Made by a program: the position numbers and the translations under genes. The notes under the pieces are model-generated. The model was not told where the DNA came from. It was given only the letters and a program-made list of their open reading frames with translations, and did not search any database. Positions 9,712 to 18,274 of a DNA stretch of 64,000 nt are shown piece by piece. The first letter of the stretch is position 1, and each line of letters starts with the position of its first letter. The DNA is from Agrobacterium cavarae (GTDB lineage: Bacteria > Pseudomonadota > Alphaproteobacteria > Rhizobiales > Rhizobiaceae): positions 248,001 to 312,000 of the forward strand of contig NZ_SISF01000030.1 of the NCBI RefSeq assembly GCF_004310285.1, read 5' to 3'.

Positions 9712-10004
9712 TAGGCGACGTGGTTGTCCTCGAAGCTCTCGCGGTTCACAAGAGCACTAAGGCGGCATAGGCATCGAAAGAACGGGCACTTGGTTCCTGT
9801 TCCTGCTGCCTTACAGCCCCGATCTCAATCCCACTGAGATGGCTTTCTCCAAGATCACGGCCACCTGCGCGCCGCAGCCGCAAGAATGTTCAAGACCCTT
9901 TCAAATGTTCTCGGATCAATCTGCAATCTCTTCAAGAGAACCACGTGCTAAAACTATCTCAAAGCAGCGGGGCTATGCATCCGATTAAACGCATAGTGGT
10001 TTGA
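9712..10004 (+). pseudogene. IS630-family transposase remnant (C-terminal end)
   Basis: Reading the plus strand across frames gives a degraded transposase end: GDVVVLEALAVHKS (normally VVLDNLxxHK, so the second catalytic Asp is lost), then after a TAG and a frameshift [22 protein letters not shown], which carries the last DDE Glu in the [10 protein letters not shown] motif of IS630/Tc1-mariner transposases, then after a further one-base shift [10 protein letters not shown] and NYLKAAGYASD with an internal TAA. It has at least two frameshifts and two stops and cannot be active. It marks an old insertion at the left edge of the methylamine region. Confidence 0.75.
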
Positions 10005-10101
10005 GTAGATACTGTGAGCTGACTGTAGCGAGCCGACCCCTTGCCGTTCAGGCGATGGGTTCGTTCGTGAATAGGTGGCAAGCGGTTCTATCGCGTGAAC
10101 C

Positions 10102-11235
10102 TCAGCTCCAGTCTCCCGACCAAACCTGGACAACGTGCCCGGGCGAGACTTCCTGATAGGTGCGTGCAGGAGGGTTGAAATCCTTGTTGCGGATGGGGCT
10201 TTTCAGCTCGCCGATCGTCAGTTTGCGGCGCAATCGCCTGCGCGACGGGTCTGGTACGGGAACGGCCGATAGGAGCCGGCGCGTATAGGGGTGTTGCGGG
10301 TTGGAAAAGACCGCTTCGCGAGGTCCGGTTTCTACAATTTCTCCCAGATACATGACTGCCACGCGGTGGCTGATGCGTTCTACCACGGCCATGTCATGGG
10401 AAATGAAGAGAAAGCCGAGCTTCAGTCTTTCCTGCAAATCGAGCATCAGGTTCACGACCTGCGCCTTAACAGAAACATCGAGTGCCGAAACCGCTTCGTC
10501 GGCAATGATGAGCCCGGGCTCAAGTGCCAGGGCTCTGGCAATGCAGATACGCTGGCGCTGCCCACCGGAGAATTCATGCGGGTAGCGGCTTCCCATATCC
10601 GCCGAAAGCCCGACTTCACCAAGCAAATCGCGTGCAAGCTTGCGCGCATTCCTCGGTGTTTCCAGTCCGTGGATGAGAAGGGGTTCCGCAATTGCATTCT
10701 CAACCGTTAGCCGCGGATTGAGGCTCGCAAACGGGTCCTGAAAAATCATCTGCACCTGGCGGGACAGATCGGCACGGCGAAAGGATTTAACCTCGTTGCC
10801 ATTGATCCGGATCGAGCCGGAATGCGGGCTGTTCAATCCGGCGAGCAGGCGTCCCGTCGTCGATTTTCCACAACCCGACTCTCCAACGATGGCAAGTGTT
10901 TCCCCTCGTGCCAAAGAAAAGCTGACATTTTCCACGGCGTGAACACGCGCCTGCACCATGCGGGTATAGGGAGAGCGTATTTCGAAGCGACCGGACAGCT
11001 TCTCGACTTCAAGCAGCGGGGGACCCGATGTATCGACCGTATCTGCCCGACTTGGGACCGGCAGAGCAAGACCTGTCTCCATATCGATGATGGGGAAGGG
11101 TCGCGGCCCGCCTTCACCGGCGGAGCCCAACTGCGGCACGGCCGACAACAGGGCTCGGGTGTAGGGGCGCTTGGGCGCAGCGAAGACATCGGACGTCGCG
11201 CCCGCCTCGATCTGATCGCCGCGATACAAGACCAA
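10102..11235 (-). pseudogene. 5'-truncated peptide ABC transporter ATPase (second half of a double ATPase)
   Basis: The reading frame begins with the tail of one oligopeptide-type ABC domain (YRGDQIEAGATSDVF, KRPYTRALLSAVPQ) and continues into a complete second ABC domain: Walker A GESGCGKST, signature SGGQRQR, Walker B IIADEAVSALD and the PYTRRLLSAVPVPDP tail of DppF/GsiA-like proteins. GsiA-type proteins have two such domains in about 550-620 residues; here the first roughly 230 residues are missing and the frame opens only at a TTG with no clear ribosome site. No permease or binding protein lies next to it. I call it a decayed fragment, though the intact second domain could still be made. 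Confidence 0.65.
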
Positions 11236-11346
11236 TCCAGTATTGGCTTTAAAGAACTTCCCATAGTGTGCAGCGCTCTTGCGATGCCGACAGGCTGGCG
11301 AATCTCGAAGACTGCGACGGGCATTAGTCGCAGCGCCGTGAATGGA

Positions 11347-11895
11347 TCAGGCGAATTCCGCGCTCATTCTAAAGAGATCTTCCCATAGGCTTTCGGCAAA
11401 GCCACGCAGCATGATGATCTCGAAGGCGCTCTCTTCCAAACGGGTCAGGTGGGCGGTGATGTGGCCGATCAGTGTCGTGACAGAACTGCCCACAGGGAAG
11501 GCCGTAAGAGAAAGATCGACCGCCGTCCCCTTGGCCAGAAGGCGTTCGACCATCTTGCCTTCGATACGGATGCGAACCCGACCCTGACTTTGGTCCACAC
11601 CCGTCGCCTGCGGCTCTAGCGCGTCGAGCAGAGCCTTCAACTCGCCGTGAGACAGACCTTCATCGCTGACGATAAACCATTGCCCCGGCGATACAGTGCG
11701 AACATTACCCTTGCCCATTGCGTGCAGGCGATCTTCCACCGCAGGCGCGGATGGTTCTGCCAATACGTGGATGATGGTGCCTTCTTGCAAGGCGGACAGG
11801 GTAATCATGTTGGAGACGAAAGCTCTCTTCGCGCCAAGCACGGGGCGTAATGTCGGCTGAAAGCCGGATTTGAAATCAAGCTTTTGATCAGGCAT
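11347..11895 (-). CDS. mgdD: N-methylglutamate dehydrogenase / sarcosine oxidase gamma subunit
   Basis: 182-residue gamma subunit of the heterotetrameric sarcosine-oxidase family (SoxG). It starts MPDQKLDFKSGFQPTLRP and overlaps the end of the alpha-subunit gene by eight bases. The fold is related to the aminomethyltransferase-type domain; it helps assemble the complex. Last gene of the minus-strand operon beta-delta-alpha-gamma. The symbol mgdD is used because the rest of the N-methylglutamate pathway is adjacent; an automatic pipeline would give soxG, and the sequence of this subunit alone does not separate the two. Confidence 0.8.
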   Translation of the reverse strand: MPDQKLDFKSGFQPTLRPVLGAKRAFVSNMITLSALQEGTIIHVLAEPSAPAVEDRLHAMGKGNVRTVSPGQWFIVSDEGLSHGELKALLDALEPQATGVDQSQGRVRIRIEGKMVERLLAKGTAVDLSLTAFPVGSSVTTLIGHITAHLTRLEESAFEIIMLRGFAESLWEDLFRMSAEFA

Positions 11896-14851
11896 GGAGC
11901 TTCTCGTTCTTGGGATCGAGGAAAACCGGATCGCACAGGCGCGCGGCGGTGTATTCGTTGCGAATGCCATTCCACACGATGACCTCCTCGCCATGCCTAT
12001 GTGACCCCCTCTTCACGAGGGCAAGGCCGATGGTCGATCCGAGATGGGGAGAGAAAGCGCTGGAGGTGACGTAACCCTGATCGTTCTCCAGTGTCGCAGC
12101 GGCGTCCTTCGCCAGAATATGGGAGCCGGTGCGGAAGCTATGGTTTTTATCGATCGGGACAACGCCGACCAGATTTGGCCGGTCGCTGGCTGACAGCCCT
12201 TCGCGCTGCAGCATCGCCTTGCCGATGAAATCCACCTTGGTGGCGGACACCATCTTGCCGAAGCCGAGATCGGCCGGCACGACCGTGCCGTTGATCTCAT
12301 TATGGGTGACGTGACCCTTTTCAACGCGCAGGACGCTCAGCGCCTCGACGCCATAGGGCATGATACCCTCCGGCTTGCCTGCCTCCATCAGCGCATCCGC
12401 AACGCTCTCGCCATAGCCTGCGGGAACGGCAAGCTCATAGGCGAGCTCGCCCGAGAAGGAGATGCGGAACAGGCGCCCTTGCAACTGGCCGCCGAACAGC
12501 GAGACCTCTTTCGCGGCAAGGAAGGCAAAGGCGTCATTCGAAAGGTCGTCATCGACGATCTTCTCAAGAATGGTTCTCGATTTGGGTCCGGCAATCGCCA
12601 TCTGCGCCCATTGATCGGTGACGGAGGCTAGGCGCACATCGAGATCCGGCCACAGCGCCTGGGCGCAGAATTCCAGATGGTTCATCACGCCTGCGGCATA
12701 GGCCGTGGTCGTCGTCATGAAGTAGCGGTTTTCGTCCAGCCTGCTGGTTGTGCCGTCATCATAGATCATCCCATCCTCGCGCAGCATCAGGCCGTAACGC
12801 GCCTTGCCGACGGCAAGCTTGAGGAAGCCATTGCAATAGACCCGGTTGAGGAATTCCGCGGCATCGCGCCCGCAAACCTCGATCTTGCCGAGCATGGAAA
12901 CGTCGCAGAGCCCTGCATTCTTTCGCACATTAAGAACTTCGCGATCGACGCTTTCGCGCCAACCGTTTTCGCCCTTGCGAGGAAACCAGGATGAGCGATA
13001 CCAGAGCCCGGTTTCGACAAACACCGCGCCATTCTTCTCGGCCCATCCATGCAGCGGCGACTTGCGCACCGGCTGGAAATGGTGGCCGTGATAGCCACCG
13101 GTCAGCGTGCCGAAGGAAACCGGCGTATAGAAAGGTCGGAAGGTGGTGGTGCCGACCTCTGCCGGAGACACGCCACGCGCCTCAGCCAAAAGACCAATGG
13201 CATTGACGTTGGAAAGTTTGCCCTGGTCCGTTGCCATGCCATTGGTCGTATAGCGCTTGGCAAGCTCCACATGGGCATAGCCTTCGGCCACCGCCAGGCC
13301 GAGATCCTTGCGATGCACATCGTTCTGGTAATCGACGAAAGCCTTGGCTTTCACGCCAGGAATGGACCAGAGCGGCTTTGCCGCGGCTGCAACGACATCG
13401 TGTTCGACCGGTCCGAAGGACGGCGCGCTCGCGGCAAAGCCGAGGGCTTGTGCAAACTCCGCACCCTTGTTTGCACCGTCTTCAAGGCATGCGGCGAGGC
13501 CATGCGTGGCAGAGACCGCACCGGCGAGATCCAGCCCTTCGAGACAGCCGGGCGCGAGGAAGGCCGCCTCTTCGTCCGACCATACGGGTTTTCCGCCCCG
13601 GTGGCAGGCGAGGTGAATGACTGGGCTGAACCCGCCAGACATAGCAAGCGCATCGACATCCAGATGCTCGGTGTTGCCGTTTCTGTAGACTTCGACGCCG
13701 GTGAGCGCCTTGCTGCCCCGGGTGTTGGCAACGACGCCGCCTTTGATGACGCGCGCCTTTCCGCCATAGGAGAGATTTCCCTCATTGCGGCTATCGATAA
13801 TGGCGACGAGCGATACACCTTTCGCTTCCAGGTCACGCGCCAGCGCATAGCCGCTGTCATTGGTGGTGAAAATCGCCGTCGCTTTGCCTGGGCTGACGGC
13901 ATAGCGGTTGAGATAGCTGCGCATTGCGCCCGCCATCATCACGCCTGGAACATCATTGCCGCCGAAAACCAGGGGCCGTTCTTCCGCACCGGTCGCCAGA
14001 AGCGCACGTTTCGCCACGATGCGCCACAACCGTTCCACAGGCACATGAGGCTTGGGAGCGGCTAGATGTTTCTGCACGCGCTCCACCGCGCCGAACACAT
14101 TGCCATCATACCAGCCGAATGCGGTTGTTCTGGTGAGGACGGTGACACTCGGCAGGGATTCGAGCTCGGCAATACAGGTTGCGGCAAAATCCGGTGCGCT
14201 GGCGCCGCCAATGGTCGCTGTTTCTGAAAGCAGCCCGCCGCCCGCGACGGGATGTTCGTCAACAAGGATGACGCGCGCGCCAGCGCGTCCGGCGGTGAGA
14301 GCCGCTGCAAGTCCGGCAGCACCGGCGCCGATTACCAGCAGATCGCAATGCGCCCAGCATTTGTCATAGGCGTCGGGGTCTGCTTCATAGCTTGCTTTGC
14401 CGAGGCCTGCTGCGCGGCGGATGAAGGGCTCGTAGAGCTTTTCCCAGAAGGCGGCGGGCCACATAAAGGTCTTGTAGTAAAAGCCCGCGCTAAGAAAGGG
14501 CGAGATCAGGCCGGTCATCGCGCCGATGTCGAAGTCGAGAGACGGCCAGCGGTTCTGGCTTCGCGCCTCCAAACCGGCATAAAGCTCCTGCATTGTGGCG
14601 CGGGTATTGGGCTCGGTTCTGCCGCCGTTGCCGATCGTCATCAGGGCGTTCGGTTCTGCCGCACCCGCGGTCAGGATGCCGCGGGGACGATGGTATTTGA
14701 AGCTGCGGCCGACGAGTTGCTGACCATTGGCAAGCAGGGCAGAGGCGAGGCTGTCGCCTTGGAAACCCTGCATCGTCTTGCCATCGAAGGTAAAGGAGAG
14801 CAGCTTGGCACGGTCGATCAGACCGCCAGTGGGCAGTCGGTATGAGGTCAT
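11888..14851 (-). CDS. mgdC: N-methylglutamate dehydrogenase / sarcosine oxidase alpha subunit
   Basis: 987-residue SoxA-type alpha subunit. The N-terminal region has the 2Fe-2S-like plug (YRLPTGGLIDRAKLLSFTFDG; GDSLASALLANG), then an NAD-binding Rossmann motif VIGAGAAGLAAALTAGRAGARVILVDE near residue 170, and the C-terminal third is an aminomethyltransferase (GcvT-like) domain (about 600-980) that passes the methyl carbon to tetrahydrofolate as methylene-THF. Start at ATG 14851 gives an ATGA overlap with the delta gene. With GMAS and N-methylglutamate synthase genes next door, the likely substrate is N-methylglutamate; sarcosine remains possible. Confidence 0.85.
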   Translation of the reverse strand: MTSYRLPTGGLIDRAKLLSFTFDGKTMQGFQGDSLASALLANGQQLVGRSFKYHRPRGILTAGAAEPNALMTIGNGGRTEPNTRATMQELYAGLEARSQNRWPSLDFDIGAMTGLISPFLSAGFYYKTFMWPAAFWEKLYEPFIRRAAGLGKASYEADPDAYDKCWAHCDLLVIGAGAAGLAAALTAGRAGARVILVDEHPVAGGGLLSETATIGGASAPDFAATCIAELESLPSVTVLTRTTAFGWYDGNVFGAVERVQKHLAAPKPHVPVERLWRIVAKRALLATGAEERPLVFGGNDVPGVMMAGAMRSYLNRYAVSPGKATAIFTTNDSGYALARDLEAKGVSLVAIIDSRNEGNLSYGGKARVIKGGVVANTRGSKALTGVEVYRNGNTEHLDVDALAMSGGFSPVIHLACHRGGKPVWSDEEAAFLAPGCLEGLDLAGAVSATHGLAACLEDGANKGAEFAQALGFAASAPSFGPVEHDVVAAAAKPLWSIPGVKAKAFVDYQNDVHRKDLGLAVAEGYAHVELAKRYTTNGMATDQGKLSNVNAIGLLAEARGVSPAEVGTTTFRPFYTPVSFGTLTGGYHGHHFQPVRKSPLHGWAEKNGAVFVETGLWYRSSWFPRKGENGWRESVDREVLNVRKNAGLCDVSMLGKIEVCGRDAAEFLNRVYCNGFLKLAVGKARYGLMLREDGMIYDDGTTSRLDENRYFMTTTTAYAAGVMNHLEFCAQALWPDLDVRLASVTDQWAQMAIAGPKSRTILEKIVDDDLSNDAFAFLAAKEVSLFGGQLQGRLFRISFSGELAYELAVPAGYGESVADALMEAGKPEGIMPYGVEALSVLRVEKGHVTHNEINGTVVPADLGFGKMVSATKVDFIGKAMLQREGLSASDRPNLVGVVPIDKNHSFRTGSHILAKDAAATLENDQGYVTSSAFSPHLGSTIGLALVKRGSHRHGEEVIVWNGIRNEYTAARLCDPVFLDPKNEKLHA

Positions 14852-15123
14852 GCGCTTTTCACCTTTGTCTTGTCGGCTGCGTCTTCGCAGGCGCTGATCT
14901 CGTGCGTTGCCGTATTGCGGGTCACCACAAGCCACCGGCGGCAGCCTGCCGTGTGGTGCCAATATTCCTCATAATCGCCACGCGGATTGTCGCGCAGATA
15001 GACATAGTCAAACCATGCCTCCGCACTGGCGTCCGGTGCGGGTCGCTGAAGAACGGCACCCTTGATGGTGAACTCTTCCTTTGGTCTTGGCCCGCAATGC
15101 GGGCAGGGCACGAGACTTGCCAT
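14848..15123 (-). CDS. mgdB: N-methylglutamate dehydrogenase / sarcosine oxidase delta subunit
   Basis: 91-residue SoxD-type subunit. It has the zinc ligands of the family: CPHCG at residues 7-11 and the later HHTAGCRRW (His/Cys near 56-61), together with the conserved YVYLRDNPRGDYEEYW block. It is a structural subunit of the heterotetramer. It overlaps the alpha-subunit start by four bases and lies 24 bases after the beta-subunit gene, fitting one transcript. Confidence 0.88.
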   Translation of the reverse strand: MASLVPCPHCGPRPKEEFTIKGAVLQRPAPDASAEAWFDYVYLRDNPRGDYEEYWHHTAGCRRWLVVTRNTATHEISACEDAADKTKVKSA

Positions 15124-15147
15124 TTCGAACGTCCTTGATCCGCTTTG

Positions 15148-16398
15148 TCAGTGAAGATTGGGCTGGGCGCCCTGGCCCTTTTCGTCAATAAGATAGCCGC
15201 GTTGAAAGCGATCCAGGCGGAACGCGGTGGCGGTTTCCTGCGGCGCTTCGCGCGCCAGAAGATGAGCAAAGCAGAAGCCTGAGGCAGGCGTTGCCTTGAA
15301 GCCGCCGTAGCACCAGCCGGCATTCAGATAGAGATTGTCGATGGACGTGCGGTCTATGATCGGCGACCCATCCATCGACATATCCATGATGCCGCCCCAG
15401 GAACGAAGCACGCGGACCCGGGAAAGCGCCGGGATCATTGCCTTGCCGGCTTCCGCGACATGTTCGACGGTCGCGAGATTGCCGCGCTGTGCGTAGGAGT
15501 TATAGCCATCGATATCGCCGCCGAAGACGAGACCGCCCTTGTCGGATTGTGAGACGTAGAAATGTCCGGCACCAAAGGTGACGACGCCATCGATGAAGGG
15601 CTTCAGTCCTTCCGAAACGAAAGCTTGCAGCACGTGGCTTTCGATCGGTAGCCGAAGCCCGGCCATAGCAGCGACCTGGGAGGAATTGCCGGCCGCTGCG
15701 AGCGCCAGCTTGCCGCAGCCGATAAAGCCGCGGCTCGTTTCGACGCCGACCACCTTGCCTTTGTCGCGGCGAATGCCTGTCACTTCGCAGCCCTGGATGA
15801 TGTCGACGCCGCGTTGATCGGCCCCGCGGGCATAGCCCCAGGCAACCGCATCGTGACGTACTGTGCCGCCGCGCCGCTGTAACAACCCGCCCTGAATGGG
15901 AAAGCGCGCATTGTCGAAATCGAGAAACGGCAGCATGGACTTGACGGCAGCCCGATCCAGCAATTCGGCATCGACGCCATGCAGCCGCATGGCATTCCCG
16001 CGTCTGGTATAGGCGTCACGCTGCGCATCGGAATGGTAGAGATTGAGAACGCCGCGTTGGGAAACCATGGCGTTGAAGTTGAAATCCTGTTCCAGACCTT
16101 CCCACAGCTTCATCGAGAGTTCGTAGAATGGATTGTTGCCCGGCAGCAGGTAGTTGGATCGAATGATCGTGGTATTGCGCCCGACATTGCCGGAGCCGAT
16201 ATAATTCTTTTCCAGCACCGCCACATTGGTGATGCCGAATTCCTTGGCAAGATAATAGGCGGTCGCCAACCCATGTCCGCCGCCGCCCACGATGATGATG
16301 TCGTAATGGGGTTTGGGGGCGGGGTCCCGCCAGGCAGGCTTCCATGCCTTGTTGCCACGAAGGCCGTTCATCAAAATGGAGAGGGCGGAATAGCGCAT
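15148..16398 (-). CDS. mgdA: N-methylglutamate dehydrogenase / sarcosine oxidase beta subunit
   Basis: 416-residue SoxB-type flavoprotein that carries the demethylation site. The FAD dinucleotide motif YDIIIVGGGGHGLATAYYLA is near residue 32 and GSGNVGRNTTIIRSNY follows. The GGTVRHDAVAWGYARGA segment contains the histidine that in characterised SoxB proteins holds covalent FMN. First gene of the minus-strand operon; the 89-base gap upstream is shared with the divergent GATase1/AraC regulator and contains an inverted repeat. Confidence 0.87.
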   Translation of the reverse strand: MRYSALSILMNGLRGNKAWKPAWRDPAPKPHYDIIIVGGGGHGLATAYYLAKEFGITNVAVLEKNYIGSGNVGRNTTIIRSNYLLPGNNPFYELSMKLWEGLEQDFNFNAMVSQRGVLNLYHSDAQRDAYTRRGNAMRLHGVDAELLDRAAVKSMLPFLDFDNARFPIQGGLLQRRGGTVRHDAVAWGYARGADQRGVDIIQGCEVTGIRRDKGKVVGVETSRGFIGCGKLALAAAGNSSQVAAMAGLRLPIESHVLQAFVSEGLKPFIDGVVTFGAGHFYVSQSDKGGLVFGGDIDGYNSYAQRGNLATVEHVAEAGKAMIPALSRVRVLRSWGGIMDMSMDGSPIIDRTSIDNLYLNAGWCYGGFKATPASGFCFAHLLAREAPQETATAFRLDRFQRGYLIDEKGQGAQPNLH

Positions 16399-16429
16399 GG
16401 CAATACCTCGACGGATGTCCGACCAGAGT

Positions 16430-16456
16430 AATCGTGCAATCCGTCACACGATTGCA
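16430..16456. promoter_or_regulatory. Dyad between the divergent mgdA and regulator genes
   Basis: Two nested repeats are present: AATCGTG (16430-16436) with CACGATT (16447-16453), and TGCAAT (16435-16440) with ATTGCA (16451-16456). It sits midway in the divergent intergenic region, where the adjacent GATase1/AraC-type regulator would be expected to act. Confidence 0.4.
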
Positions 16457-16487
16457 TAAACAGGACGTTTCAATATAAGAATGGGAC

Positions 16488-17462
16488 ATGTCACATCCCG
16501 ATCAAAAAAATGTCCAGCGTATCGGCTTCGTTCTCATCCCGAACTTTGCATTGATGTCCTACGCCTCTGCAGCCGAGCCATTGCGCGCAGCCAATCTGAT
16601 TGCCGGCACGGATATCTATGACGCCGTCCCCCTATCCTTCGATGGCGAGGCGGTGAGAAGTTCGTCTGGCATCATTGTGGAGTGTCAGCCGCTGATAAGC
16701 TTTGGCGAAGGGTGCAGCACGATTTTTGTCTGTGCAGGTGGCACGCCGCAGGATTGGGCTTTATCGGAGGGTTCACTTGCGCTTTTGCGCCGTCTTGCAC
16801 GGCAGGGTGTCAGGATCGGCGGCATTTCCAGCGGCGCCTATGTTCTGGCGGCGTCAGGCTTGCTCGATCATCGCGACTTCACCATTCACTGGGAACATGC
16901 GCCCGTGCTGCGAGAAGCCTTCAACCATCTGGCGCCGCGGCAGGCGCGCTTCGTGTTCGATGGCGACCGGATCACCTGTGCGGGCGGGGTTGCACCGCTC
17001 GATATGATGCATGCAATGATTTCACAGCGCATGGGCGCCCATTTTGCAAGGCGCGTCAGCGATTGGTACCTGCATACAGCGGTGGCCGAACCGGGCGCGC
17101 CGCAGCGTGGCTCGATCGCCGAACGCTATGGCACCCATCATCCCGCCTTGCTCACCGTACTGGAGAAGATGGAGGCGACGATTGAGAACCCGCTCGATCG
17201 CAACACCATGGCGAAACTTGCCAGAACCAGCATACGCCATCTCGACCGGCTTTTCGCCGATCAACTTGGGGCGTCATTTCTGGAAACCTATCGTGCCATC
17301 AGGCTTGATCACGCCCGAAGGCTGCTGGAACAAAGCCCACTGTCCATAGCGGAAGTGGCCTTCGCCACCGGCTTTTCCAGCGCGGGTCATTTTTCAGGAA
17401 GCTTCAAGGCTCATTTTGGAAAGACGCCGGGCGCTGTCCGACAAAGATTTCCTGCGAATTAA
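16488..17462 (+). CDS. GATase1-like AraC-family transcriptional regulator
   Basis: 324-residue regulator with an N-terminal DJ-1/PfpI (class I glutamine amidotransferase-like) domain (about 10-180; IGFVLIPNFALMSYASAAEPLRAAN and GGISSGAYVLAASGLL) and a C-terminal AraC double helix-turn-helix (about 225-320; SIRHLDRLFADQLG, IAEVAFATGFSSAGHFS). This architecture covers GbdR, CdhR and SouR, which sense methylated amines or related compounds. It is divergent from the dehydrogenase operon, which makes it the best candidate activator of that operon. The inducer is not known. Confidence 0.85.
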   Translation: MSHPDQKNVQRIGFVLIPNFALMSYASAAEPLRAANLIAGTDIYDAVPLSFDGEAVRSSSGIIVECQPLISFGEGCSTIFVCAGGTPQDWALSEGSLALLRRLARQGVRIGGISSGAYVLAASGLLDHRDFTIHWEHAPVLREAFNHLAPRQARFVFDGDRITCAGGVAPLDMMHAMISQRMGAHFARRVSDWYLHTAVAEPGAPQRGSIAERYGTHHPALLTVLEKMEATIENPLDRNTMAKLARTSIRHLDRLFADQLGASFLETYRAIRLDHARRLLEQSPLSIAEVAFATGFSSAGHFSGSFKAHFGKTPGAVRQRFPAN

Positions 17463-17469
17463 AATCTTC

Positions 17470-17480
17470 TTCCTTTAAAG
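17470..17480. promoter_or_regulatory. TTCCTTTAAAG box upstream of XRE-cupin gene
   Basis: The 11-base sequence TTCCTTTAAAG occurs here, 29 bases before the regulator ATG, and again in exact reverse complement at 18186-18196 before the amidotransferase gene. A shared box in front of a regulator and its neighbouring operon suggests the regulator's own binding site. Confidence 0.35.
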
Positions 17481-17509
17481 AAGAGTGACCATACCGTGCC
17501 GGAGGCTCC

Positions 17510-18178
17510 ATGGCGAAACAATCCATCAGCATAGAAGCCGCGCAACAGGTCCTGTCGCAGGATCCGCATGCCGTTCGCGAACCGAGGGTCAACAATCTGG
17601 AGATGGCCATCGGTCACGAGGTGAGAGCCTATCGCAAGAAACTTGGCATCACCGTCACCGACCTTGCTTCCGCGACCGGCGTGTCGGTTGGCATGTTGTC
17701 GAAGATCGAGAACGGTAACATCTCGCCGTCGCTGACGACATTGCAGACGCTCTCCAAGGCGCTGGGCGTGCCGATCACTGCCTTCTTCCGAGGTTTTGAG
17801 GAGCCGCGCAGCGCCACCTTCGTCAAGGCCGGGCAAGGCGTCAATATCGACCGCAGAGGCACGCGCGCAGGCCACCAGTACAGCCTGCTAGGGCATATCG
17901 ACAACAACACCAGCGGGGTGACGGTCGAACCCTATCTCATCACGCTCACGACCGATTCCGACGTTTTTCCCACCTTCCAGCACGAGGGCATGGAGTTTCT
18001 CTACATGCTGGAGGGCGAGGTCGTCTATCGCCACGGAGAGCAGCTTTTTACCATGCAGGCGGGGGATAGCCTGTTTTTCGATGCCGATGCGCCGCACGGA
18101 CCAGAGGTGTTGGTGCAGCTTCCCGCACGCTACCTGTCGATCATCTCCTACCCTCAACGACGAGTCACGGGTGATTAA
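17510..18178 (+). CDS. XRE-family regulator with cupin sensor domain
   Basis: 222-residue protein with an N-terminal HTH_XRE domain (about 35-95; VRAYRKKLGITVTDLASATG and VGMLSKIENGNISPSL) and a C-terminal cupin_2 domain (about 130-215; FQHEGMEFLYMLEGEVVYRHG, the metal-box histidines and glutamate being visible). This class usually represses or activates a neighbouring amine or amino-acid operon. It lies between the dehydrogenase regulator and the glx/glnT operon, with GGAGG before the ATG. Copies of TTCCTTTAAAG flank it. Confidence 0.85.
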   Translation: MAKQSISIEAAQQVLSQDPHAVREPRVNNLEMAIGHEVRAYRKKLGITVTDLASATGVSVGMLSKIENGNISPSLTTLQTLSKALGVPITAFFRGFEEPRSATFVKAGQGVNIDRRGTRAGHQYSLLGHIDNNTSGVTVEPYLITLTTDSDVFPTFQHEGMEFLYMLEGEVVYRHGEQLFTMQAGDSLFFDADAPHGPEVLVQLPARYLSIISYPQRRVTGD

Positions 18179-18185
18179 TGTATTG

Positions 18186-18196
18186 CTTTAAAGGAA
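18186..18196. promoter_or_regulatory. CTTTAAAGGAA box upstream of the amidotransferase gene
   Basis: Exact reverse complement of the 17470-17480 box. It lies about 80 bases before the ATG of the class II amidotransferase gene, in the only gap between the regulator and the operon, so it is placed to act as an operator. Confidence 0.35.
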
Positions 18197-18274
18197 AAAA
18201 ATATTCCTCATAGTTGACGTCTTGAAATTTCGTGTGATACGCCTTTGTTCACAAACGAACGGAGGTGCCTGTCG

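Noticed and set aside
13049..14065. Plus-strand 338-codon frame inside the dehydrogenase alpha-subunit gene
   Set aside because: Antisense shadow of a strongly conserved gene in GC-rich DNA; no motif.
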